NCBI GenBank assembly: GCA_911728435.2
Contig: OU452208.1
Location: 2,666,001 to 2,730,000 of the forward strand
Origin: Apoderus coryli
Lineage: Eukaryota; Arthropoda; Insecta; Coleoptera; Attelabidae
DNA length: 64,000 bases
Reading direction: 5' to 3'
The position numbers and the translations under genes were made by a program. The notes beneath the pieces are model-generated. The model did no database searches, was not told where the DNA came from, and worked only from the letters and a program-made list of their open reading frames with translations. Below, piece by piece: positions 32,901-40,385 of this stretch (its first letter is position 1; every line of letters begins with the position of its first letter).

Positions 32901-35376
32901 AACTAACGCCATGACTTTTTGCTACTGCATCAAAAACTATTCTAAATTTATGGGGTTTATTGGGATTAAAAACTGCAAAATGAGGTAAATACCATAATTT
33001 GTTCGATTCTGTTTTAATTTCATTAGATTTAAGTTTTCTCAAATATCCTTTTTCTAAGTATTCATTTATTTTTTCACAATATTTCTCGTGATAATTTCTA
33101 TCTTTTTCCATCTTCCGTTCAACACATATTAATCTTTTCACGGCATTACTTCTACTTTCAGGAAGTAGTACATTATCGAATTTCCATAATAATCCTGTTT
33201 CGTATCTATTTTCTCCTGCAATTTTTCTTGTTGTCTTTTGAAGCATTTCAATAGCACGTATTTCTTCGCTGTTTATTTTATTGTTTGTCACTTGGACACC
33301 AAATTTTTCAGTAGAAAATGATTCTTTTATTAATTTATCGATACTTTCTTCATAACTACACATATGTAATAACGATGTTTGACATACATTTTCAGATTTT
33401 GTGGTTCTGCCATGAACAGTCCACCCAAGTAAACATTTTGTGATAATAGGCTGACTGAAATTAATTTCATAAACTTCCCTTGGTACAATTAAATTTGCAT
33501 TATCTTGTCCAATTAGTATATTTGGACGTACATTCTTCAATTCGTGAACAGGCAAATTAATATTATTTTCCAAGTTATCTATCGAAAATGTTTGCATAGG
33601 TAATGAGAGATTTTGAATTGTTCTTACATTTTTCATGGAATAAATTCTTGAACCATCTTCTATCGCTGAAATTTTGACAGTTATTCGTTCGGAATCATCA
33701 TTATTTTTCACAATATCGCTAGCCCATTGCATACAAAAGGATTCTGTTGGTCCATGTAATCCAGCTTTTTTAGCTATCACGTTATCGATGAGTGTAATTG
33801 TTGAACCTTCGTCGAATAATGCGTACTCATGAAATGTTCCATTCGGACCAAATATCTGAACAGGAGCAATTCTTAATAAAGTTTTTGAACTTCGGTTAAT
33901 ATTTAAAAATGATTCTTCAGTAACAACTGAGTGTTCATTATTATTTGTCAAAGTATTTTGTGTTGATGTTGAAGGGATATTTTCAACTTCTTTATGTAAC
34001 AAATAATGATGTCGTTTTGTGCACCCATCAAATGTGCATTTATTCTTCGACTTGCAGTTGTTTTGCATGTGATTTAATCCCAGGCAACAAAAACATGCTT
34101 TCATTTTTACAATTTTTGTCCAACGGACATCGACAGGGTCTTTTTTCATTACAGGACAGGTTTTAATATGATGATCTTCTTTACAATAAACGCACTTTAA
34201 CTGTCTAACGTTCATTACATTTTCGCTTCTTCTGTAATTTGTACATTTTTGAGTCTGATAATTAAATTTCGGCGTACTAACACAACAAGCTGCTTGAGCA
34301 ATAGAATTTAACCAGTCTGAAAAATCTGTTATTGATACTTGACATTTCAGTTGCTCTTTTTGATAAACAACTTGACCCCATTGAATCTTTAAATTGCTAG
34401 GGATTTTCTCAACTATTTTCTTTAATAAAATCGGATTTTCAATATAACTTTTAGCATTTAATTGTTCTAATGTAGAATGTAAATTCTGGATTTTGCATGA
34501 ATATTTAATGCATGTGTCGAAATCATTATCTTTAATATTTGGAAAATTCTCGATATCAGTTATAATCGAATCTATAATAAGAGCTGGTCGCCCAAATCGC
34601 ATTTCTAATGTGCTTATAATTAAATCTACATTTTTAGGGTGTAGCATCATACCTCTAACACAATTTAATGCTTCACCTTTTAAACATTTTTGTAACTTTG
34701 CCATTTTTTCATCATCAGTATATTTACAAACTTCACTTCTTCTTCTGTATTGCGAAATAAACAACGGCCAAACCTCAGGTTTACCATCAAAATTTGGGAG
34801 TTCTTTATCCAATACTTGTCTATTCAAAATTCTTTCTGATAATTCAGGATTTTGTGCACTTTTTATTGCTTTTTCAATCACATGACATAATTTGGATAAA
34901 GAATTATCACTATCATTAACGAAACTGTCGTGATCTACACTTGAAAGTTGGTCTTTGATTGCACAATCATTATTATTTATCCAGTCTTTAACATTATTTA
35001 ATTTTTCTGAAGAATGCAAACTTATTTTACTGTCACTAAGTTTACTACCACGTTCATTATCGTCATTTTCAAATTCCTCGTCTAATTCTGCTTCAGCAAT
35101 TTCCCTTTCTAATTCAATAATTTTTCGTTTTGCTTCCAACTCATGTTTCAATAGTTCTGCTTTGGCTTTTTCTGCTTCTAGAATTAATTTCTTTTTTTCA
35201 ATTATTCTTTTCGATGACTTCGATGTTTTTGAATTTATACTTTTCGAACTACCTTGTTCATTTCTTGCATTTGACTCTTTAACCGACCCAGCATTATTAT
35301 CATTATTAAATCCGTGCAACGGTCTTATATCTGCTAAAGAATGATTGCAAGACATTTTCTTGGCAGTTCTTGTCAA
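29995..35376 (-). CDS. BEL/Pao Gag-Pol polyprotein, 1793 aa, intact
   Basis: One frame encodes in order: a Glu/Lys-rich coiled coil (about residues 50-110), the DUF1759-type Gag domain (LPNFDGKPEVWPLFISQYRR, near 195), CCHC knuckles (CVYCKEDHHIKTC and CFCCLGLNHMQNNC, 395-450), the Pao aspartic protease (YALFDEGSTITLID, near 520), reverse transcriptase (GDIREMFHQVKI near 855; FYVDDYLDC near 932), RNase H/A17-type region (HIFCDASEEAFACAAYL), the integrase zinc finger (HHEQNCHVG...CQICK, near 1430), the integrase core (FCGLDLFGP, LYSDNGTNFRG, GGCWERLIGSVK: the D, D and E residues) and the DUF5641 tail (PLGRITAVYPGKDG). All catalytic residues I can identify are present. Length is normal for the family. 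Confidence 0.95.
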   Translation of the reverse strand: MTRTAKKMSCNHSLADIRPLHGFNNDNNAGSVKESNARNEQGSSKSINSKTSKSSKRIIEKKKLILEAEKAKAELLKHELEAKRKIIELEREIAEAELDEEFENDDNERGSKLSDSKISLHSSEKLNNVKDWINNNDCAIKDQLSSVDHDSFVNDSDNSLSKLCHVIEKAIKSAQNPELSERILNRQVLDKELPNFDGKPEVWPLFISQYRRRSEVCKYTDDEKMAKLQKCLKGEALNCVRGMMLHPKNVDLIISTLEMRFGRPALIIDSIITDIENFPNIKDNDFDTCIKYSCKIQNLHSTLEQLNAKSYIENPILLKKIVEKIPSNLKIQWGQVVYQKEQLKCQVSITDFSDWLNSIAQAACCVSTPKFNYQTQKCTNYRRSENVMNVRQLKCVYCKEDHHIKTCPVMKKDPVDVRWTKIVKMKACFCCLGLNHMQNNCKSKNKCTFDGCTKRHHYLLHKEVENIPSTSTQNTLTNNNEHSVVTEESFLNINRSSKTLLRIAPVQIFGPNGTFHEYALFDEGSTITLIDNVIAKKAGLHGPTESFCMQWASDIVKNNDDSERITVKISAIEDGSRIYSMKNVRTIQNLSLPMQTFSIDNLENNINLPVHELKNVRPNILIGQDNANLIVPREVYEINFSQPIITKCLLGWTVHGRTTKSENVCQTSLLHMCSYEESIDKLIKESFSTEKFGVQVTNNKINSEEIRAIEMLQKTTRKIAGENRYETGLLWKFDNVLLPESRSNAVKRLICVERKMEKDRNYHEKYCEKINEYLEKGYLRKLKSNEIKTESNKLWYLPHFAVFNPNKPHKFRIVFDAVAKSHGVSLNDNLLQGPDYLTNLPGVLMRFRRWKWAFCGDIREMFHQVKIIEEDRCAQRILWRDGDKRKEIEEYEMLVMTFGATCSPCSAQFVKNLNAKESPNFPHLVEDVEKNFYVDDYLDCCQTEQEANLKVDEVKRLHREGGFEVVSWISNSKLITNNVSDVPLEKDLNKCEANRILGVLWNVTNDCFVFRLKFHKVQDDIVAGQKVPTKREVLKLVMSIFDPLGFLTNLVIRGRIILQQICRTGITWDEIISDRIFQNWLIWLKDLKHIEDLKIPRCYFYSLGSARFIDLHIFCDASEEAFACAAYLRIVLDDQIEVCLISSKARVCPLKPLSIPRLELQAAVMGSRLLTTIRKESGLNINNSYLWSDSKTVLHWINGDGRNYKQFVSHRVGEIQELTKLDQWKYVPGDQNVADLCTRFANSINLCNNEQWFHGPKFLKCSQEFWPKQLDICKLKTYDREEMKRDPLFMSYTTENFNIIPNINRFSKWRRFVRATAWVFKYYFKLLHKVRGNDIEYYPEITCNEYHDAELYSLKISQQESFPEEYIQLKNNKNVDRNSRIFKLMPVLDEKGIIRMNGRLRQSDMIQNDVKMPIILDPKNRLTKLLILYHHEQNCHVGVESVLNNLRQKFWILKGRAAVKDGFKSCQICKIRKVTPMPPQMGQLPLSRITPNMPPFTFCGLDLFGPMTITIGRRKEKRWGALFTCMAIRAVHLEIVHSLTTDSTIMAICRMMARRGQIKCLYSDNGTNFRGASEELKSFWKNIDNKNMGTKLSEHMIEWHFIPPGAPHMGGCWERLIGSVKKILQNVLTVENPREEVLQTVFAEAENVVNNRPLTYVSIDPSDEECLTPNHLLLGNKRDSLPIKFENVNPRKLWKKTQQIVDSFWTRWVKEYLPTLTKRSKWIDTNSSIQVNDVVVVIDPTFPRHKWPLGRITAVYPGKDGIVRVIEVRTASGVYRRPITKVCKLDVTVHGEN

Positions 35377-35479
35377 AATTTTTTTTGAATTTTTTATTTT
35401 CTGTATTTAAATCTTCCAGAGGTGTTCTTGGACTGTAAATAACTATTCCACGTTTAGTTCAGGTGTTCTCGGAGGACCA

Positions 35480-35657
35480 TGTAAAAATTTATCATCTATT
35501 TTTGTCTATAATTTGATATTTTATCAGATTTATATCAACTGACAAGTTACATCAAATTATTATTTTTTATTCTCTATTCAACTACTACTACAGGATGATA
35601 ATATCAACAAATACAAACAATGATTATAAAATTATAATTCATAATAAAAATTCGACA
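35480..35657 (-). repeat. 5' LTR of intact BEL/Pao element (right side)
   Basis: Identical to 29794-29971. The target duplication ACGCC follows at 35658-35662, after which the interrupted LINE ORF1 continues. Confidence 0.95.
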
Positions 35658-35662
35658 ACGCC

Positions 35663-35798
35663 GAAACAACAAGCCTATTATAAGACAATAAAGCAAAAAC
35701 TTATAGATCGAAAAAATTCGGGAGAGACCAATTTAAGAATTAAGTTTATAAAAGGCATCCCCGTGATAGTATCTACCCATGACCAACATTTAAACTAA
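35663..35798 (+). CDS. LINE ORF1, 3' part after the Pao insertion
   Basis: This piece resumes ORF1 with KQQAYYKTIKQKLIDRKNSG and ends in STHDQHLN, then TAA (35796-35798). The 776 bases before the insert plus these 136 bases sum to 912, a multiple of three, so the pre-insertion ORF1 was open at 303 residues. The stop codon overlaps the ORF2 start as TAATG. Confidence 0.85.
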
Positions 35799-38665
35799 TG
35801 GATCTGTCTAACAGGAAGAATGTTACGAAGTTGCAACCACATATAATGCGCTGTTTATACCAGAATGTGAGGGGTCTTAATAGCAAAGTTGATGGGTTTT
35901 ACGCATCGGTCAGTGACATGGACTATGAGGTTATTGCTCTCACGGAGACCTGGCTCCATTCTAACGTAGGTGATCGTGAACTGTTTCCATCTGATTATGA
36001 CGTGTATCGGAAGGACAGGAATGTTGGTGTTACAGGACTTACTAAGGGTGGTGGTGTTTTATTGGCAACACGCAGTGAATTGAGGAGTACACTCATTGAC
36101 ACTGCTACTTTGGATGCAGAGTTTCCGAGCATTGACTTCTTAGCGTGTAAATGTTTTATTGCAAATACAAAATGTATTATATTGGTAGTGTATATCCCTC
36201 CAGTTATACGGGTGAATGATTTGGAATTATTTTTTGACTCACTGGAGCGGATCGAGGTATTTCATAATGAAAAAATATTGTTTGTGGGTGACTTCAATAT
36301 AACTTCATTTTCTGATGGTAATTTAACTGATAGAAGCTTTTTAACTATACAAAACTTTATGAATTTTCTTGATGTGTCACAGTTTAATACCACACTCAAT
36401 TCTAACAACCGACTTCTGGACTTAATTATTTCAAACCTTAGTTGCGATGTTAGTAGAAATCTTTGTCCCGTAGTCAAGGAGGATACACACCATCCTTGTC
36501 TGTTAGTCAATGTTTTAATGCAGATTGAACAAAAACCCAAAAAATTTCTGTCGAATACTAATCTCACATCTTTCAATTATAGAAAAGCTGACTACCATGC
36601 CATGTACAACGCCGTCCTTGACACTGACTGGACTCAGCTGCGGGATATTACAGATGTAAATTACTCCGTTTCTACTTTTTATGAATTATTGTATTCAAGT
36701 ATTAGAAGTCATGTTCCGACGTGTAAATTATTCAAACGTAGGTTTCCTTCCTGGTATTCATCAAAGACTATAACAGATATTAAGCAGAAGGAGAAGATGC
36801 TCAGAAGATTTAAGAGATCGGGTGATCCTACATTCTTGGAACAATTTAAATCTTTGAGGTCATTGATAAAGACTGATATTAGAAACAGTTACTCTTCATA
36901 CATTTCTAGAATTGACAATGGTATGAGTACTAATGTCAATGAATTTTGGAGATATTTTCACTCCAAAACTAAAACTACTAGGCTCCCGAGTACAATGAGA
37001 TTTAGTGACACTGATTATGATGAGCCACAGGATGTTGTTGACGCTTTTGGTAAATTTTTCGAGAGCGTTTTTGTGGATTCACCTGGAGTGGATGGCAGTG
37101 AGACTCAGTGTGTGTCTATGGAGAATGATAATGTTGATACGATTACTGTGGATGATATCTACAAGGCTTGTAGAAGGCTAAAAAATAAAATGACTTCGGG
37201 TCCCGATGGATTGCCGTCTTTCTTAGTCAAAGATTGTATTCCTATTTTGGTTGAGCCTTTGTGTTATATTTTTAATTTAGCCCTAAAAAATAAAGAGTTT
37301 CCGGATCAGTGGAAGGAGGCGAAAATCGTGCCAGTCTTGAAGTCGGGTGATAAGTCCTTAATTAGTAATTATCGTCCTGTCTCCATTTTGTCAAACTTTG
37401 CGAAAATATTTGAGTCTGTATTGTATAATAAAATCTATCAATCTGTCAAGAATAGAATCACGACTTTTCAACATGGTTTTGTCAGGGGTAGATCTACGAT
37501 AACGAATCTTGCCATCATTTCTCAGAATATATCTGAGGTTTTGGATGGTGGTGGTCAGATGGATGTGATTTATACTGACTTTTCAAAGGCCTTTGACAGA
37601 GTGGACCACGGTGTTTTGATGCGGAAGCTGGACCAATTTGGATTTGTTACGAATTTGAAAACATTTTTTATGACATATTTAAGAAACCGATCCCAATATG
37701 TTTTCTATAATGGCTATTGTTCTCGAAAATATATAGCAACTTCTGGCGTTCCTCAGGGATCTAACCTTGGGCCTCTGCTTTTTTTGATGTTTGTTAATGA
37801 TCTTGAATGCAAGCTTGACTGTGGTCGATTAATATTTGCTGATGATCTTAAAATATTTTCCGTCGTTGAGAATTTAAATCACTGTATAGTCCTGCAGCAG
37901 TGTCTAAATAGCGTTCAGGAATGGTGTGTCGCAAACAGGCTTGCATTGAATCCGTCTAAATGTAAATGTGTTAGTTATACCCGGAAGAATACATTTATTG
38001 AGTATCGGTATTCGATTGATCACGCTGAAATACCTCGATCTGACTCTGTTAAAGATTTGGGAATTATATTTGACTCTAAACTTACATTTGTGGAGCATAT
38101 TAATACCAAAGCTTCTGAAGCAAGTAAAGCTTATGGATTCATATTCAGAAACTGTACAGGTTTTAAAAACATTGACTCCTTGAAAATTTTATATTTTTCC
38201 TATGTGCGTTCAAAACTGGAGTACGGATCGCTAATCTGGTATCCGTATTACAGAGTACATGAATATACGATTGGGAGAATCCAGAGACGATTTTTGAAAT
38301 TACTTATATTCAAAGTGGATGGACAGTATCCTTCAAGGGGAACAGACTATCAATTAATGCTTAACAGATTTCATTTACAAAGTTTGACCCTAAGAAGGAA
38401 ATTGAATTCTCTTGGATTTCTCTATCATTTAATACATGGAAAAATAGATTGTGCTGACTTATTATCCAGATTAAATTTTAATGTTCCCCGAGTATTTGTC
38501 AGGAGTAGTAGAGTGTTTTTCACTGAACGAGCCAGAACTAATATTTTATTGAGATCTCCCATTCATGTTTTCTGTAATAATTTTAATATAATTTGTGCTG
38601 GATGTGATATATTTGCTGATGGGCTTCGGGAACTTATGCAATATGCGGAGTCCTGTTTGTCATGA
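35798..38665 (+). CDS. LINE ORF2: endonuclease and reverse transcriptase, 955 aa, intact
   Basis: The protein has an N-terminal apurinic-type endonuclease (LYQNVRGLNSKVDGF near 20; ALTETWLHSNV near 47; LFVGDFNITSF near 162), a linker (LKNKMTSGPDGLPSFLVKDC near 463), the RT (SNYRPVSILSNFAKIFE near 525; QHGFVRGRSTITN; IYTDFSKAFDRVDHG near 590; TSGVPQGSNLGPLLFL; LIFADDLKIFS near 680) and a C-terminal domain (SYVRSKLEYGSLIWYP, IQRRFLKLLIFKVDGQYPSR). The catalytic FADD is intact and the length is full. The start ATG overlaps the ORF1 stop (TAATG), suggesting coupled re-initiation. It is the closest thing to a working LINE gene here, though its ORF1 is now broken. Confidence 0.95.
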   Translation: MDLSNRKNVTKLQPHIMRCLYQNVRGLNSKVDGFYASVSDMDYEVIALTETWLHSNVGDRELFPSDYDVYRKDRNVGVTGLTKGGGVLLATRSELRSTLIDTATLDAEFPSIDFLACKCFIANTKCIILVVYIPPVIRVNDLELFFDSLERIEVFHNEKILFVGDFNITSFSDGNLTDRSFLTIQNFMNFLDVSQFNTTLNSNNRLLDLIISNLSCDVSRNLCPVVKEDTHHPCLLVNVLMQIEQKPKKFLSNTNLTSFNYRKADYHAMYNAVLDTDWTQLRDITDVNYSVSTFYELLYSSIRSHVPTCKLFKRRFPSWYSSKTITDIKQKEKMLRRFKRSGDPTFLEQFKSLRSLIKTDIRNSYSSYISRIDNGMSTNVNEFWRYFHSKTKTTRLPSTMRFSDTDYDEPQDVVDAFGKFFESVFVDSPGVDGSETQCVSMENDNVDTITVDDIYKACRRLKNKMTSGPDGLPSFLVKDCIPILVEPLCYIFNLALKNKEFPDQWKEAKIVPVLKSGDKSLISNYRPVSILSNFAKIFESVLYNKIYQSVKNRITTFQHGFVRGRSTITNLAIISQNISEVLDGGGQMDVIYTDFSKAFDRVDHGVLMRKLDQFGFVTNLKTFFMTYLRNRSQYVFYNGYCSRKYIATSGVPQGSNLGPLLFLMFVNDLECKLDCGRLIFADDLKIFSVVENLNHCIVLQQCLNSVQEWCVANRLALNPSKCKCVSYTRKNTFIEYRYSIDHAEIPRSDSVKDLGIIFDSKLTFVEHINTKASEASKAYGFIFRNCTGFKNIDSLKILYFSYVRSKLEYGSLIWYPYYRVHEYTIGRIQRRFLKLLIFKVDGQYPSRGTDYQLMLNRFHLQSLTLRRKLNSLGFLYHLIHGKIDCADLLSRLNFNVPRVFVRSSRVFFTERARTNILLRSPIHVFCNNFNIICAGCDIFADGLRELMQYAESCLS

Positions 38666-39041
38666 GTGTACTCGTCTTTGTTTTTTGTTTTATTTTGTTT
38701 TTATTTTTGAAACATGTGTACGTTTGAATTTTGCTAGTATAATTGAATTGTCTACATTACTTGGCGTTCGCTTATTTTGTTACTACTGTTAATTATTATC
38801 ATGTGTTCGGATCGGGTATTTTACGTGGAGCTATTATATATAAGTAAATATATTTTTTTTTTATGATGTGCATTATTACTGTTACTTTTTCTATTTGATT
38901 GTATATATTTGATTCATTTTGTGGATATTCTTTCAGTGGTTTTGTTTATATTTATAATCATTATTGTTTGTATTGCTCTGTAAAGGGAATATTTTTTCTG
39001 TTGGGCAATAAAGCTATTATTATTATTATTATTATAATTAA

Positions 39042-39330
39042 TATTTTGAGAGACAAGAATGAAAGCCTAAATACTGAATACCTTAAGGAACAAATTGGTG
39101 CTTTGGAGAAGCAAAAAAAAAATTAATTTGGAGATGTATGGATTGGAGGAGAATACAGATAAAGACAAGGATCTTCAACTATTTTTAGGAACTGTCAAAG
39201 AAAAATTGGAAGTATTGTGTAATCCAAAACACATAAGGGATTATTTTCGAATTGGTAGCAAAAGTGAAGAAAAGTTTCGCCCATTGATTATTGAATTCGT
39301 TAACTACAATCATAGATAAACCAACATAGA
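39042..39330 (+). mobile_element. LINE ORF1 fragment (coiled coil plus RRM-like part)
   Basis: Plus-strand text reads NESLNTEYLKEQIGALEKQK and, one frame over, MYGLEENTDKDKDLQLFLGT, DYFRIGSKSEEKFRPLIIEF. 'I.G+.E.......+..F......I...+R+G....+.RP++V.F' is the RRM-like segment of LINE ORF1 proteins. A poly-A run at 39111-39121 marks the frameshift. It follows directly on the 3' end of the full-length LINE. Confidence 0.65.
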
Positions 39331-39951
39331 TGATCAACGCTTATAGCAATATTAATACTCAGAAACATCATACCGCTGATGTCTACACAGACAGTGGAAC
39401 CTCTAGTTCTCTAACAACCAATAGATGTTTCCACTCAACGCTACAACAGCTAAAATTGTATTGTACCTACTGGGCACGTCAATATGTTTAGACCACAGCA
39501 AAGTGTACTTTTTCTCGCTCGTAGCAAACGCGTGTTGAATGGTTATATACCAGGTACGCCCAAAATATTTTGATAATTTTCAGACAAATTTAAATGTTAA
39601 ACAACTAAAGCCTTATTTTTTTATTATACGGGGTATTGTAAATAAACTTTTCGGTCGATTGATTTCAAAAAATTAGGTATTTATGTTCAGCTTTATCTAA
39701 CTTACAAAGCTTGAAATCTATTGATATACACTGTGTCCAAAGATAAGAATGGGATAGCATTGGAATCTTGGAAACGGTAGGAGTCACAATGTCGGTTAAA
39801 TTAGAAAATAGTAGTACAATTTAAACACCTTTAAAATGGTGTTTTCAAAATTAAACTAACTTTAGCCGTTTTCGAGAATTTTTGAAAAAACGATGTTTCG
39901 CGATTTTAGTTTTTATTTATTTCTGACATTATTTTTACAGATATAGAAAAA
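39331..39951. other. Intronic sequence left of the piggyBac-like element
   Basis: No gene is recognised. TATACACTGTGTCC at 39725 faces GACAGTGTATA near 46185, across the piggyBac-like element. This could be the inverted ends of an older Tc1/mariner-type element that received the insertion, but I found no transposase for it. Confidence 0.35.
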
Positions 39952-40385
39952 TTAACACTCCAACAGTTGTCGCGTTAACAAATATAACAAGTGGTCGCGC
40001 GGGGTATTTTAGTACCCCAATGGCCTAAATGTACTTTCACCATGTTTAAGAGCCATTGCCTGTTAATAACAATCATGGTTGGTAGGATTTTTTAAAGAAA
40101 CACGCAGTTAAAAAAGGAGGTATATTTACAAAAGTAACCTTCTTATTTTGGAGTAGTTATAAAAAATGTAATCTACATTACTTTAAATCATTCTGAATTG
40201 TCACTTTCTTTTTCATGTTGGCACATGACTGGAAGAAGGTTTTTTGGTGCTTCTTGCATGTCCATCTCACTTAGAACATAATTGTAGGGGTTTTCTTAAC
40301 TTTTTTTCGTGGGCAGAGGTAACATCGTCCCCTCCCTAATTTTCTAGAAGGTTCTTCGTGTAGAAGTAAACGAATTTTTGTTTTA

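Larger units (their letters stand above)
29794..35657 (-). mobile_element. Complete BEL/Pao LTR retrotransposon
   Basis: The element is 5,864 bp with two identical 178-bp LTRs, a 5-bp target duplication ACGCC, a primer-binding-site candidate starting TGGTCCTCCGAGAACACC just inside the 5' LTR, one open gag-pol frame and a purine tract before the 3' LTR. It lies antisense in ORF1 of the LINE at 28630-39035. Identical LTRs and an intact frame mean a very recent insertion. No envelope gene is seen. Confidence 0.95.
28630..39035 (+). mobile_element. Full-length CR1-like LINE, split by a BEL/Pao element
   Basis: This LINE has a 5' region from about 28630, ORF1 (29018-29793 continuing at 35663-35798), ORF2 (35798-38665) and a 3' UTR ending GGCAATAAAGC followed by (ATT)n at about 39012-39035. 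Apart from the 5.9-kb Pao insert, both frames are open. It is the only complete LINE seen here and is the best reference for the many truncated copies. The 5' boundary is approximate because I cannot see a target duplication. Confidence 0.85.

Noticed and set aside
31133..34166. Plus-strand frames opposite Pao pol
   Set aside because: Shadow frames of the 1793-codon polyprotein.
34493..35344. Plus-strand frames of 130 and 129 codons opposite Pao gag
   Set aside because: Shadows of the minus-strand gag frame, with Ser/Phe/Leu-rich translations typical of antisense.
39885..39915. GTTTCGCGA text resembling the GAAAC core on the minus strand
   Set aside because: No CTGANGA and no stem II next to it.
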